From Nostocaceae cyanobacterium (GTDB lineage: Bacteria > Cyanobacteriota > Cyanobacteriia > Cyanobacteriales > Nostocaceae), in assembly GCA_030065825.1 (NCBI GenBank), contig JASJCY010000046.1, positions 1-32,750 of the forward strand: a DNA stretch of 32,750 nt, given 5' to 3'. The translations under genes were made by a program, and so were the position numbers. Shown here piece after piece: positions 16,301 to 25,033 of the stretch (position 1 is the first letter of the stretch; each line of letters opens with the position of its first letter). Under the pieces are notes generated by a model. It worked only from the letters and a program-made list of their open reading frames with translations. It did no database searches and was not told the origin of the DNA.

Positions 16301-16577
16301 TAGTAGTCTCTCTTGGCATATGCAAACCATAACAGCAACGATATGCAATCACACCAACGTCCTGGAGAAATTTTAGGAATTTATAAGAATTACTTTTACA
16401 TTCCCCGAGAATATAATTATTGTTAATAACTCTGGCAAGCATACACTGAAAAATCTCATTTAGGATAGCTGGACATGGAAATTTTGTTACTAGCAAATAT
16501 TTAGCCGGGAGCAAAAAAAACTTTACTAATAACACCAAATCTCAAATTATAAATCCACCAATATTCATCTTACAATC

Positions 16578-17282
16578 ATGGGAAATCGTCCTCACACCAC
16601 AGTGATTTTGGCAATGAGTGCAGATGGAAAGATAGCAGATGTGACGCGATCGCCAGCTCGGTTTGGTTCCAAGGCTGATAAAATACACTTAGAATGCCAA
16701 ATAGCCACCTCTGATGCCGTTTTATTTGGGGCTGGTACACTCCGTGCCTACGGTACAACGCTAACGGTATCCAATCCAAAGCTTCTGCAACAAAGAACCC
16801 AGGGGGGTAAATCCTTTCAACCGGTTCATATTGTAATTTCACACTCAGGAAATCTCGATCCGGAAAGTCCTTTTTTTGCACAGCCAGTTAGCCGTTGGTT
16901 GCTAACTACTGCTGCTGGGGCAGATTTTTGGGCAAAAAAAAGCCACGGAAAAATTTCTGACTCTGTGAGATTCGAGGAAATTTTAGTATTTGAAACATCA
17001 ATGGGAATAATTGACATTTCTACTGCCCTCCAACATCTTTCAACTTTGGGTATAACACAATTAGCGGTATTAGGAGGAGGTGAATTAGTCGCTTCCATGG
17101 TGGAATTAGACTTAATAGATGAATTTTGGTTGACAATTTGTCCACTGATTTTAGGTGGTGCAACTGCACCCACACCAGTAGAAGGCAAAGGATTTTTAGC
17201 ACCCTTAACTCCCCGTCTACAATTAGTAGAAGTTCATACTGTCGAGCAAGAAGTTTTTCTTCATTATCGTTTAGATAGATAA
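16578..17282 (+). CDS. RibD C-terminal-type (dihydrofolate-reductase-like) reductase
   Basis: 234 residues. The start VILAMSADGKIAD, the FGSKADK and LFGAGTLRAYG blocks, the LAVLGGGELV nucleotide-binding loop (about 157-166) and ICPLILGGATAPTP near the end all match the reductase domain of RibD and its free-standing relatives. Bifunctional RibD carries an N-terminal deaminase domain, absent here, so this could act in riboflavin synthesis with a separate deaminase or reduce another pteridine-like substrate. ATG 16578 lies just after an AT-rich region. It reads in the same direction as the next gene, 100 bases away. Confidence 0.8.
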   Translation: MGNRPHTTVILAMSADGKIADVTRSPARFGSKADKIHLECQIATSDAVLFGAGTLRAYGTTLTVSNPKLLQQRTQGGKSFQPVHIVISHSGNLDPESPFFAQPVSRWLLTTAAGADFWAKKSHGKISDSVRFEEILVFETSMGIIDISTALQHLSTLGITQLAVLGGGELVASMVELDLIDEFWLTICPLILGGATAPTPVEGKGFLAPLTPRLQLVEVHTVEQEVFLHYRLDR

Positions 17283-17382
17283 AACTAATAGTATTAAAAT
17301 TTTATCTACGTTGACCATTGTATTTCTAAGAATTGAAATACGCAAAATAACTATTTATAAGCTATTACAAAAAAATGATGCC

Positions 17383-18024
17383 ATGAATTGGCTAGCACAC
17401 TTGTTTCTATCTGAAGATAATCTGGAAAATCGCTTGGGTAATCTCCTTGCTGACTTGGTGAAGGGTTCCCAGCGTCAGATTTTAAACCCCCAGGTACTTC
17501 GTGGTATAGAGTGTCATCAGTTCATCGACACTTTTACAGATAATCACGTAGTAGTTAAGCGCAGCAAACAACGGATTAGCTCAAACACACGTATGAGAGG
17601 CATACTAGTAGATATCATTTATGACCACTTTTTAGCAAAGAATTGGTCTATGTATTCAAAGTTGCCTCTGTCAGTATTTACAGCACAGATATACCAGTCT
17701 TTTCAAGGATATCAAGGAAATTTACCTGTGGGAATCAGGAATGTAATTGCGCGGATGGCAGCAGAAGACTGGTTAGGATCTTATCGTAGTTTGGCAGGTG
17801 TAGAAAATGCCCTAGAAAGGATATCCCTGAGGCTGTCAGCACGTTTGTACAAGACTTTTGATATGGAGATGGCTGTAAGGGAATTGACAATGCACTACGG
17901 GGATTTAGAGGCTGATTTTCTGGAATTTTTCCCGCAATTGTCAGCCCATGTGAAAAATTGGGGAACAGGGAATAGGGAACAGGGAATAGGGAATGGGGAA
18001 CAGGGAATAGGGAATAGGGAATAG
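17383..18024 (+). CDS. Acyl carrier protein phosphodiesterase (AcpH-like), C-terminus extended by tandem repeats
   Basis: 213 residues from ATG 17383. MNWLAHLFLS is the usual start of AcpH proteins, so the 24 codons available upstream are excluded. The metal-ligand blocks are visible as LAHL, GNLLADLVKG, HQFIDTFTD and DIIYDHFLAKNW. AcpH removes the phosphopantetheine arm from holo-ACP. The last ~20 residues, a Gly-Asn-Arg-Glu-Gln tail, are encoded by heptamer-like GGGAACA/GGGAATA repeats and should be dispensable. The true protein probably once ended near SAHVKNW. Confidence 0.8.
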   Translation: MNWLAHLFLSEDNLENRLGNLLADLVKGSQRQILNPQVLRGIECHQFIDTFTDNHVVVKRSKQRISSNTRMRGILVDIIYDHFLAKNWSMYSKLPLSVFTAQIYQSFQGYQGNLPVGIRNVIARMAAEDWLGSYRSLAGVENALERISLRLSARLYKTFDMEMAVRELTMHYGDLEADFLEFFPQLSAHVKNWGTGNREQGIGNGEQGIGNRE

Positions 18025-18028
18025 GGGA
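17960..18028. repeat. GGGAATA/GGGAACA heptamer tract inside and past the acpH 3' end
   Basis: About nine to ten 7-base units alternating GGGAACA, GGGAATA and GGGGAAC. It is the same family as the pure tract at 1563-1611. Here it is translated and contains the stop codon, so changes in unit number would alter the protein end. Confidence 0.8.
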
Positions 18029-18120
18029 TTGGAATTGGTAGCCTGGAGTAAGTAGTAGCCTATGGAATTAACTACGCACAACTCCAAGCAACTGTTGCGT
18101 CTACAGCATAGCTGCCTTTT

Positions 18121-18315
18121 TTACTGTACTAATTTGACTTCATCTTCAAAAAACCAGGTAGAGAAATTGTCATCAAATAGCACCAGTACACCTACACCGC
18201 TACCATCGGTCATTTTGTAGTCTTGAATGATACCCACTTGTCCTAACCTGGTAGCAATATCTTTAGCGACGCGATCGCGCAAACGATAAACTTTGACTTT
18301 CTGTCCGATTTCCAT
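18121..18315 (-). CDS. petP: Cytochrome b6f complex subunit PetP (DUF2862)
   Basis: 64 residues, the full length of the family. MEIGQKVKV, RDRVAKDI, LGQVG and the end GSGVGVLVLFDDNFSTWFFEDE match cyanobacterial PetP, a small SH3-like cytoplasmic-side subunit that affects linear versus cyclic electron flow. No membrane segment is expected. It is convergent with acpH across about 100 bases that contain no clear terminator. Photosynthetic use fits the cyanobacterial origin of the window. Confidence 0.85.
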   Translation of the reverse strand: MEIGQKVKVYRLRDRVAKDIATRLGQVGIIQDYKMTDGSGVGVLVLFDDNFSTWFFEDEVKLVQ

Positions 18316-18425
18316 GCCTACTCAATCATACAATTAACCAAGATTCAGTGTAGCCGAATGGGGGACATCAGAGGAAGATACTGAGAGGGGGAGGAAAGGG
18401 GAGAGGGGGAGTAGGGGAAGAATAA

Positions 18426-18460
18426 TAACTCCTAACTCCTAACTCCTAACTCTTAACTCC
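18426..18460. repeat. Heptameric tandem repeat TAACTCC x5
   Basis: Four exact TAACTCC units and one TAACTCT, preceded by a G/A-rich stretch (18381-18420) similar to the purine core of the MITE-like copies. It lies between petP and the start-distal end of the GumK-like gene. Confidence 0.8.
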
Positions 18461-18465
18461 TTTTA

Positions 18466-19560
18466 CTATCCAAGCAACTGACTTACCAACTCATCCCAAG
18501 AATAAATGTCATCTGTTTGAATTTGGGAACAGTCATAGTTACGTGCTGAAATCAGCGCTGTTTTGATACTGTTGGTATCACCAGGTTGGTAGTAAAAAAT
18601 ATGAGTTCTTGGAGATGATAAGTAAGCTGGAGAAATAATTGGCAAGCGACAGTAAGTATATTGAATTACTTTCAAGCTATCCGTCAAAGATTCTACCCCA
18701 GGACTATAGGAACGTGTTTGTAGGGCAATATCTGCGTACTTGATGTAGGGGATTGTTGCTTGAAAAGGTAACTCTCCGTAGCTGGTAATATTTTTTCTTT
18801 GAGGTAAGTCTTTGAGGGGACCAATAATATGAAAATACCAATCGGGGAATAGTTGACTGGCTTGTTTGAGGAATTCCCGGTCAAAATAGGAGTTGCCCAC
18901 AAAAATTAAATTTGGGTTATCTGATGCTGGATAAGGATTTGTATATTGTTGTGCAAACAGGTCTTTGTGGATACCGTGTAGATGTAATTTGAGTTGGGGT
19001 AATCCCGCAAATAAACGGTAAATTGTTTGACTGGGTACACTAACTAAATCAAATTGAGGGGCAATCCGCTCTTCTGTTTCTAAAACAACTGGGTGATTGC
19101 GCAATAGACGTAAATCATCGGATACTCGATAAACAAAGCGAGCGTTGGGATTAAGGTGTTTAAATCTTTCAAACAGGAGTAAAGCAGGTGTACTCTCAAA
19201 GATGAAAAGGTCTGCTGTCCGGACTTTGGATTCTACTGCTCCTAGGGGTAATTTGTTGTAAGTGCGGAATAAAGATTTGCTGAGCTTGTTGAGAAAATCG
19301 GAGCGCAGATTGGCTGGATGCCAAGGAGTAAACCAAACATAGCTCCACATCCATTTATCTACCTGGATGAGTTGGTTTGCTTCCCGAAAGACTGGATAAG
19401 CCAAGCGATAGTCTTGACGAATTACCGATAGCCAACTCAGAGACGCAGTCATAAAAATCACTTCCCATCCTTGACGCCAAAGGGCATCAGCTAGCCAATG
19501 AAAGCCTGCTTTGCGTTGAGAGTTCCAGTAGTGACCAGTAATTAAAACTACACTTTTCAT
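18466..19560 (-). CDS. GumK-like glycosyltransferase (GT-B fold)
   Basis: 364 residues. The opening VVLITGHYWNSQRKAGFHWLA and the following KWMWSYVWFTPWHP resemble the N-terminal acceptor domain of GumK, the xanthan glucuronosyltransferase. The second half has the GT-B donor-domain pattern: NLIFVGNSYFD, FHIIGPL, YADIALQTRSYS and SLKVIQYTYCRLPII. It probably adds a uronic-acid-type sugar at the membrane surface. It diverges from the wbp-like operon, with about 400 bases between, and probably belongs to the same polysaccharide locus. The exact donor is not shown by sequence. Confidence 0.65.
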   Translation of the reverse strand: MKSVVLITGHYWNSQRKAGFHWLADALWRQGWEVIFMTASLSWLSVIRQDYRLAYPVFREANQLIQVDKWMWSYVWFTPWHPANLRSDFLNKLSKSLFRTYNKLPLGAVESKVRTADLFIFESTPALLLFERFKHLNPNARFVYRVSDDLRLLRNHPVVLETEERIAPQFDLVSVPSQTIYRLFAGLPQLKLHLHGIHKDLFAQQYTNPYPASDNPNLIFVGNSYFDREFLKQASQLFPDWYFHIIGPLKDLPQRKNITSYGELPFQATIPYIKYADIALQTRSYSPGVESLTDSLKVIQYTYCRLPIISPAYLSSPRTHIFYYQPGDTNSIKTALISARNYDCSQIQTDDIYSWDELVSQLLG

Positions 19561-19956
19561 TATTTAATGAGCCTAGTTTTGATCTGCAGATGAGGTAAAC
19601 ATAGTACAGGTCAGCGTAAATAAAGCAACCATTTGCAACAGCCCAAAAATCTGCTATATGAGTATTTTTAATTTTTAATTTTTAATTTTTAATTTCCGCG
19701 CACCGGTACTAGGTTATGGTTTGAGTTTTTTAATGCAGCTTGCAAATATTTTCACTTTGTTGTATACCAGCATGAATGAACTTTATTTTTGATGAGTTAG
19801 TACTAATTAATTGCATAATAGAACGTCAGGTATAAAAGCTCCATCATTCATAAAAATGTGTCAAAAAATACTTGAAATTAATCGCCAAGTAATAGGTAGC
19901 AGTTTTCTGGATAGTTGTCAATAAATAATCTACTTCTTCATTATTTTGTCAAGTTT
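19561..19956. promoter_or_regulatory. Divergent intergenic region between GumK-like gene and wbp-like operon
   Basis: About 395 bases with no gene. It contains a heptamer tract, TTTTTAA x4, at 19665-19692. A TATAAA sits at 19832-19837 upstream of the wbpA-like start, but no matching -35 box is clear. It should carry promoters in both directions. No operator can be named. Confidence 0.4.
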
Positions 19957-21285
19957 ATGTCTGAAAAAGCAAAAATTTTGATTGATTTACAAGCAAAAAT
20001 TAAATTACATACTGCCATAGTTGGTGTTGTCGGTTTGGGGTATGTAGGTTTACCTTTTGCAGTGGAAAAAGCCAAGGTTGGTTATCGGGTACTGGGAATT
20101 GAACAAAACCCCGTGAGAACTGAACGGGTAAATATGGCTGACAACTATATTACGGACATTAAAGACGAAGACCTGAAAAAAGTTGTTAGCAATGGCAAAC
20201 TCAAAGCTTGTACTAGTTTTGAGCGTATACAGGAGATGGATGTAATTGTCATCTGCGTACCCACACCACTGACGAAAAATCTCACACCTAATTTGAGCTA
20301 TATAGAAAATGTTACCCATGAAATTGCTAAACGTTTACGACCGGGACAGTTGATCACTCTGGAATCCACTACCTACCCAGGAACCACTGATGAAGTGATG
20401 CAACCCATATTAGAACAGACTAGTGGTTTAAAGCAGGGGCAAGATTTTTTCCTGGCTCATTCCCCAGAACGGGTTGACCCTGGTAATCAACGCTACACGA
20501 CAAAGAATACTAGTAAGGTAGTGGGAGCATCGGATAGCAATTCCCTGGAAGTAGCTAAGTTATTCTATGAGCAGACCATTGAGCATGTTGTACCAGTTAG
20601 TAGTGCCAAGGCAGCAGAATTAGTCAAGGTGTTTGAAAATACCTTTAGAGCCGTAAATATTGCTTTGGTGAATGAACTGGCATTGTTGTGCGATCGCTTG
20701 GATATTAATGTCTGGGAAGTGCTAGATGCCGCGAATACCAAGCCTTTCGGAATTATGCCTTTCTATCCAGGACCGGGGGTTGGTGGTCACTGCATCCCCA
20801 TTGACCCCCATTATTTGGAATGGAAAGCGAAGGAAGTTAATTTTAATACTCATTTTATTGCCTTAGCTGGTGAAATCAACCGCCAAATGCCACTGTTTGT
20901 CCGGGAAAAGGCATGGAAGGTGTTAAATAATTTGGGTATTGCTCCCGCAAAAGCTCACGTATTGGTGATTGGTGCTGCGTATAAAAAAGATTTAGGAGAT
21001 TGGCGGGAATCACCGGCAATTGTGGTCATGAAGTACCTACTAGGAGATAAAATGGCGATCGCTTACCATGACCCTTATGTGCCGGAAATTGAGGTGGAAG
21101 GCAAAACTTTCACCAGTGTGGAACTCACGGATGAGACAATTACGAGGGCTGATTTAGTGATTATTGCTACGGCACACAGTCAAATTGATTATGGGAATTT
21201 AGTGGCAAAAGCCCGGGCAGTTTTGGATACCAGGGGTGTGACTCGTAATGTCAATTGTGACCATGACAAGGTAAGTTTACTTTAG
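19957..21285 (+). CDS. wbpA: UDP-N-acetylglucosamine 6-dehydrogenase, WbpA-like
   Basis: 442 residues from ATG 19957; an upstream in-frame TTG at 19915 would add 14 residues that are not family-like. Domains: Rossmann GLGYVGLP; CVPTPL; ESTTYPGTT; SPERVDPGN; central NTFRAVNIALVNELA; catalytic GPGVGGHCIPIDPHY with the nucleophilic Cys; then a C-terminal UDP-binding domain. The ESTTYPG, VDPGN and GGHCIPIDP set is typical of the WbpA/WbpO branch rather than UDP-glucose dehydrogenases. It should oxidise UDP-GlcNAc to UDP-GlcNAcA, the first step of the pathway completed by the next three genes. It leads a plus-strand operon. Confidence 0.85.
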   Translation: MSEKAKILIDLQAKIKLHTAIVGVVGLGYVGLPFAVEKAKVGYRVLGIEQNPVRTERVNMADNYITDIKDEDLKKVVSNGKLKACTSFERIQEMDVIVICVPTPLTKNLTPNLSYIENVTHEIAKRLRPGQLITLESTTYPGTTDEVMQPILEQTSGLKQGQDFFLAHSPERVDPGNQRYTTKNTSKVVGASDSNSLEVAKLFYEQTIEHVVPVSSAKAAELVKVFENTFRAVNIALVNELALLCDRLDINVWEVLDAANTKPFGIMPFYPGPGVGGHCIPIDPHYLEWKAKEVNFNTHFIALAGEINRQMPLFVREKAWKVLNNLGIAPAKAHVLVIGAAYKKDLGDWRESPAIVVMKYLLGDKMAIAYHDPYVPEIEVEGKTFTSVELTDETITRADLVIIATAHSQIDYGNLVAKARAVLDTRGVTRNVNCDHDKVSLL

Positions 21286-21290
21286 GTTGG

Positions 21291-21295
21291 GGAGG
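21291..21295 (+). promoter_or_regulatory. Shine-Dalgarno supporting a TTG start (wbpB-like)
   Basis: GGAGG lies seven bases before TTG 21303. No ATG gives a full Rossmann motif, so this site decides the start. Confidence 0.6.
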
Positions 21296-21302
21296 GGAAC
21301 CA

Positions 21303-22256
21303 TTGAAAGATTACACAGGAGTAATTGTAGTTGGTGCCGGGAATTGGGGTAAGAACCTGATTCGTAATTTCTACGACTTGGAGGCACTGGTTGGTGTCGC
21401 TGAGGTAAACACGGAACTGAGGGAAAAAACTGCCACTGCATATCCAGATATTATTACTTATGCTGATTTCGCAGCAGCCTTATCAAGCGATGTTTCGGCA
21501 GTGGTGATAGCAACCCCAGCACCAACCCATTATCAACTGGCGATGACGGCTTTACAAGCTGGTAAAGATGTATTTGTGGAGAAACCCATCACCCTACGTA
21601 CCGATGAGGCAAGAACCCTGGCAGAATATGCCCAACAACAAGGACGTATTCTAATGGTGGGTCACCTGTTATTGTATCAACCAGCAATTACCTGGATGCG
21701 GGATTATTTAGCCAGTGGTAAAGCTGGTCGGGTGTTGCACGTCGCTACCCAGAGGTTGAAATTAGGTAAAGTCCGCAGGGAAGAAAATGTTTGGTGGTCT
21801 TTTGCACCCCATGATGTTTCAGTAGTCCTGGATTTGTTGGGTAATCCTCCCCTGGAGAAGGTACAGGCTACAGGACAAGCAATGTTACAGCCAGGAATTG
21901 CAGATAATGTCCACGTAGATCTAAGCTTTGCAGGGGGTAAAACTGCCCATATTCATTGTTCTTGGTATCACCCCGTTTTGCAACGAAATACTGTGGTAAT
22001 TACTGAAAAACAAATGCTGGTTTACGATGAAGTCTCCCAGCAAGTGACTGTTTATGAGAAGGGTGTGGATGCTAATTTGCAAAATCGGGATGAGGGTAGT
22101 TGGAATCCCCAAGTTGCAGCTTCTGAACCTTTGAAAATAGAGTGTCAACACTTCTTAGATTGCCTTGCTACCCGTCAGCAACCCCGTTCAGATGGTGGAA
22201 ATGGTGTAGCTGTAGTAGAAATATTAGAGAAGGCTCAGGAGGCAATGGATGGCTGA
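21303..22256 (+). CDS. wbpB: UDP-GlcNAcA 3-dehydrogenase, WbpB-like (Gfo/Idh/MocA family)
   Basis: 317 residues from a TTG start. Rossmann motif [10 protein letters not shown] at 9-18, then [15 protein letters not shown] (EKP), [10 protein letters not shown] and FAPHDVSV (His-Asp). The family oxidises the 3-hydroxyl of UDP-GlcNAcA, and the ketone is then aminated by WbpE. It lies 17 bases after wbpA, and its stop codon overlaps the start of the wbpD-like gene (ATGGCTGA), so translation is probably coupled. A paralogue stands alone at 545-1558. Confidence 0.83.
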   Translation: MKDYTGVIVVGAGNWGKNLIRNFYDLEALVGVAEVNTELREKTATAYPDIITYADFAAALSSDVSAVVIATPAPTHYQLAMTALQAGKDVFVEKPITLRTDEARTLAEYAQQQGRILMVGHLLLYQPAITWMRDYLASGKAGRVLHVATQRLKLGKVRREENVWWSFAPHDVSVVLDLLGNPPLEKVQATGQAMLQPGIADNVHVDLSFAGGKTAHIHCSWYHPVLQRNTVVITEKQMLVYDEVSQQVTVYEKGVDANLQNRDEGSWNPQVAASEPLKIECQHFLDCLATRQQPRSDGGNGVAVVEILEKAQEAMDG

Positions 22257-22830
22257 TTATTTTGTGCATGAGTCAGCTTATGTGGATGAAGGGGCTGAAA
22301 TTGGTGCTGGAACAAAAATTTGGCATTTTTGTCATGTGATGGGTAAGGCAAAGATTGGTCAGAAATGTTCCTTCGGTCAAAATGTTTTGGTGGCAAATAA
22401 TGTCATTATTGGGGACGGTTGCAAAATTCAGAATAATGTCTCCCTTTACGAAGGGGTAATTCTAGAAGACTACGTTTTTTGTGGTCCAAGTATGGTTTTT
22501 ACCAACATTAAAACCCCCCGTTGCGAGTTTCCCCGTAATACCAGCGACCATTATTTACGCACCTTAGTGAAGCGGGGAGCCAGTATTGGAGCCAATGCCA
22601 CCATCGTTTGTGGGATTACCTTACATGAAGGAGCATTTGTTGCCGCAGGAGCAGTGGTAACAAAAGATGTACCTGCTTACGCAATGGTAGCAGGAGTACC
22701 AGCAAAAATTATTGGTTGGATGAGCGCTTATGGAGATGTATTAGAGTTTGATGCTCAAGGCTATGGGGTGGACTCCACGGGGATAAAATATCAGCAAATA
22801 TCAGGGACGGAAGTCAAAAAAATTGGCTAG
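22249..22830 (+). CDS. wbpD: UDP-2-acetamido-3-amino-glucuronate N-acetyltransferase, WbpD-like
   Basis: 193 residues. Left-handed beta-helix hexapeptide repeats run through residues ~5-150 ([66 protein letters not shown]). The helix repeats and a GVPAKIIGW end match acetyl-CoA-dependent WbpD/WlbB enzymes, which form trimers. It would acetylate the 3-amino group made by the WbpE-like enzyme to give UDP-GlcNAc(3NAc)A. It overlaps the preceding gene by eight bases. Confidence 0.85.
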   Translation: MADYFVHESAYVDEGAEIGAGTKIWHFCHVMGKAKIGQKCSFGQNVLVANNVIIGDGCKIQNNVSLYEGVILEDYVFCGPSMVFTNIKTPRCEFPRNTSDHYLRTLVKRGASIGANATIVCGITLHEGAFVAAGAVVTKDVPAYAMVAGVPAKIIGWMSAYGDVLEFDAQGYGVDSTGIKYQQISGTEVKKIG

Positions 22831-22904
22831 ATAACTTGCTTTTGTGCCAGTTTGCCCCTACATTTTTCACCAGATAATAAATTTTGCTGCTAGGTTAAAA
22901 ATTA

Positions 22905-24068
22905 ATGAGTATAAATAAAATCCCCGTTTTAGACCTTAAACCCCAATACCAAGCCTTAAAAGATGAAATTAAAACGGCAATTAATGCTGTTCTCGAATCT
23001 GGTCAATTTATTATGGGACCAGAAGTTAAGCGGTTTGAAGAGGAAGTAGCAGCTTATTTGGGAGTCAACCATGCTATTGGTGTTAACTCCGGGACTGATG
23101 CTTTAGTCATTGGTTTAAGAGCTTTAGGTATTGGAGAAGGAGATGAAGTAATTACCACTCCTTTTAGTTTTTTTGCCACAGCAGAATCAATTGGTAATGT
23201 AGGGGCAAAGCCGATTTTTGTGGATATTAATCCCCATACATATAATATTGACCCAAAAGCAATAAAAGAGCAAATTACCTCTCGGACTAAGGCAATTATG
23301 CCAGTTCATCTCTATGGCAAGCCCGCAGCTATGGGGCAAATTCTGGATATTGCCCAGGCACATAACTTAAAAATCATTGAAGACTGCGCTCAGTCTTTTG
23401 GTGCCAAATATGCCGGAACCTGTTCATCTTGTCAGGAGTCTTGTCAAGAAGATACTCGGGCACAAATTAGTGGTAAACTAACAGGAACTATTGGTAATGT
23501 GGGAGCATTTTCATTTTTTCCATCCAAGAATTTGGGTGCTTATGGTGATGGTGGTTTAATTGCTACCGATGATGACCAAATTGCAGAAGCAGCACGAATG
23601 TTGCGAGTCCATGGTGCCAAGAAAAAGTATCATAACGAGGTATTGGGTTACAATTCCCGTTTAGATAGTTTACAAGCAGCAATTTTGCGAGTCAAACTCA
23701 AATATATTGATGAGTGGAATCAGGGTAGACGTAGAGTAGCCAAAACTTATAATGAGTTCTTGGCAGATGCTGATGGTATTATCACACCAGAATTAGCTGA
23801 TGGTCATGTTTTCCATCAATATACCATTCGCGTGTTGGATGGAAAGCGGGATTTGGTCAAACAATATTTGGCAGAACAAGGAATTGGCAGTATGATTTAC
23901 TATCCTGTACCTCAAGATAAATTACCAGTGTATCAAGGGCAATATTCTGCTAATTCAGTAAGCGATGTGTTGGCTGGAGAGGTATTGAGTTTACCAATTT
24001 GGGCAGAATTAGCAGAGACAGATATTAAACGCATAGTAGAAACAATTAAGCAAGCCTTAATAGTATAA
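22905..24068 (+). CDS. wbpE: UDP-3-keto-GlcNAcA 3-aminotransferase, WbpE-like (DegT/DnrJ/EryC1), with Cys-rich insert
   Basis: 387 residues of PLP fold I. Visible blocks: IPVLDLKPQY start, FIMGPEV, GVNSGTDAL, DEVITTPFSFFATAES, VHLYGKPA, IEDCAQSFGA, then FFPSKNLGAYGDGG with PLP Lys208, and HHEYL-equivalent positions downstream. It should use glutamate to aminate C3 of the WbpB product. Odd feature: residues ~172-192 are an extra CSSCQESC-containing segment between GAKYAG and TGTIGNVGAF, where relatives I recall have only a few residues. The frame is intact, so the enzyme may tolerate or use it. Spacing to the wbpD-like gene is 74 bases. Confidence 0.84.
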   Translation: MSINKIPVLDLKPQYQALKDEIKTAINAVLESGQFIMGPEVKRFEEEVAAYLGVNHAIGVNSGTDALVIGLRALGIGEGDEVITTPFSFFATAESIGNVGAKPIFVDINPHTYNIDPKAIKEQITSRTKAIMPVHLYGKPAAMGQILDIAQAHNLKIIEDCAQSFGAKYAGTCSSCQESCQEDTRAQISGKLTGTIGNVGAFSFFPSKNLGAYGDGGLIATDDDQIAEAARMLRVHGAKKKYHNEVLGYNSRLDSLQAAILRVKLKYIDEWNQGRRRVAKTYNEFLADADGIITPELADGHVFHQYTIRVLDGKRDLVKQYLAEQGIGSMIYYPVPQDKLPVYQGQYSANSVSDVLAGEVLSLPIWAELAETDIKRIVETIKQALIV

Positions 24069-24106
24069 ATTTCGGAAATTTTATTATCACTCATATGAAG
24101 TAGGAA

Positions 24107-24970
24107 ATGATTCACAAAAAACTCCCTTTTCTACAGGTATTGAAAAGATTTTTTAACTCTTTTTTTCAGCTTTACCGTCAGGTAATCTTGCCACCGTTTA
24201 CTACCTTGTTGCGACATCGCTTGATGTTATATCAAACGACAATTAACGAAATAAAAACTCGTTATGCAGGTTCTGTTTTAGGGTTAATGTGGCTAGTTAT
24301 TTACCCTTTATTATTTCTGGGAACCTATGCCATTGTATACTTATATATTTTCAAAATTCGCTTTCCCAATTTAAGTTCTAATGAATATGTGGCATTAATA
24401 TTTTGTGGGTTAATTCCTTTTTTGGGATTTTCTGAAGCTTTAAGTGCTGGTGTTCCTTCTGTGGTAGCCAGTTCCAATCTGATTAAAAATACTTTGTTTC
24501 CCATAGAACTAGTCCCTGTCAAAGCAGTATTTGTGGGACAAGCTACTCAATTGATGGGAATGGGCTTGTTATTAATAGCATTATTATTAATTGGTAAGCT
24601 GTCCATACTATCTCCGATATTTATATTAGTTTGGGTTTGTCAAATTCTATTTACAATTGGTTTGGTTTGGATTCTCTCCAGCTTGAATGTATATATTAGA
24701 GATATTCAAAATATTATTGCCATTGTCATTTTGATATTAATGATGCTTAGTCCTATTGCTTATACAGAAGCAATGGTTCCAGCATCTATGCGACCATTTC
24801 TAGCTATCAATCCCCTTTATTACATGATTATTGCCTATCAATCAGTATTAATGTTAAACCAATTTCCTCTCAGAATTTTTGTGCCTTTAATTAGTATGTC
24901 CTTGGGAATCTACATCTTAGGATTTTGGTTCTTTACCCGCATGAAAAAAATATTTAGTGATAATATATAA
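24107..24970 (+). CDS. ABC-2 type polysaccharide export permease (Wzm-like)
   Basis: 287 residues with about six membrane helices (roughly 65-88, 100-123, 150-172, 178-202, 208-228, 258-280). The amphipathic N-terminus ends in RLMLYQTTINEIKTRYAGSV, then LGLMWLVIYPLL, as in Wzm/TagG/KpsM exporters of O-antigen, teichoic acid or capsule. Such permeases need an ATPase partner (Wzt/TagH-like), normally adjacent, but the next gene is an amidotransferase and no ATPase is in the window, so the partner must be elsewhere. It should carry lipid-linked glycan across the inner membrane. Confidence 0.82.
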   Translation: MIHKKLPFLQVLKRFFNSFFQLYRQVILPPFTTLLRHRLMLYQTTINEIKTRYAGSVLGLMWLVIYPLLFLGTYAIVYLYIFKIRFPNLSSNEYVALIFCGLIPFLGFSEALSAGVPSVVASSNLIKNTLFPIELVPVKAVFVGQATQLMGMGLLLIALLLIGKLSILSPIFILVWVCQILFTIGLVWILSSLNVYIRDIQNIIAIVILILMMLSPIAYTEAMVPASMRPFLAINPLYYMIIAYQSVLMLNQFPLRIFVPLISMSLGIYILGFWFFTRMKKIFSDNI

Positions 24971-25033
24971 TTTTTTTTTCTTAGTTTCAATTGAGAATAA
25001 AAGTCACGCCAATTATTAAATTCAGAGTGTAAT

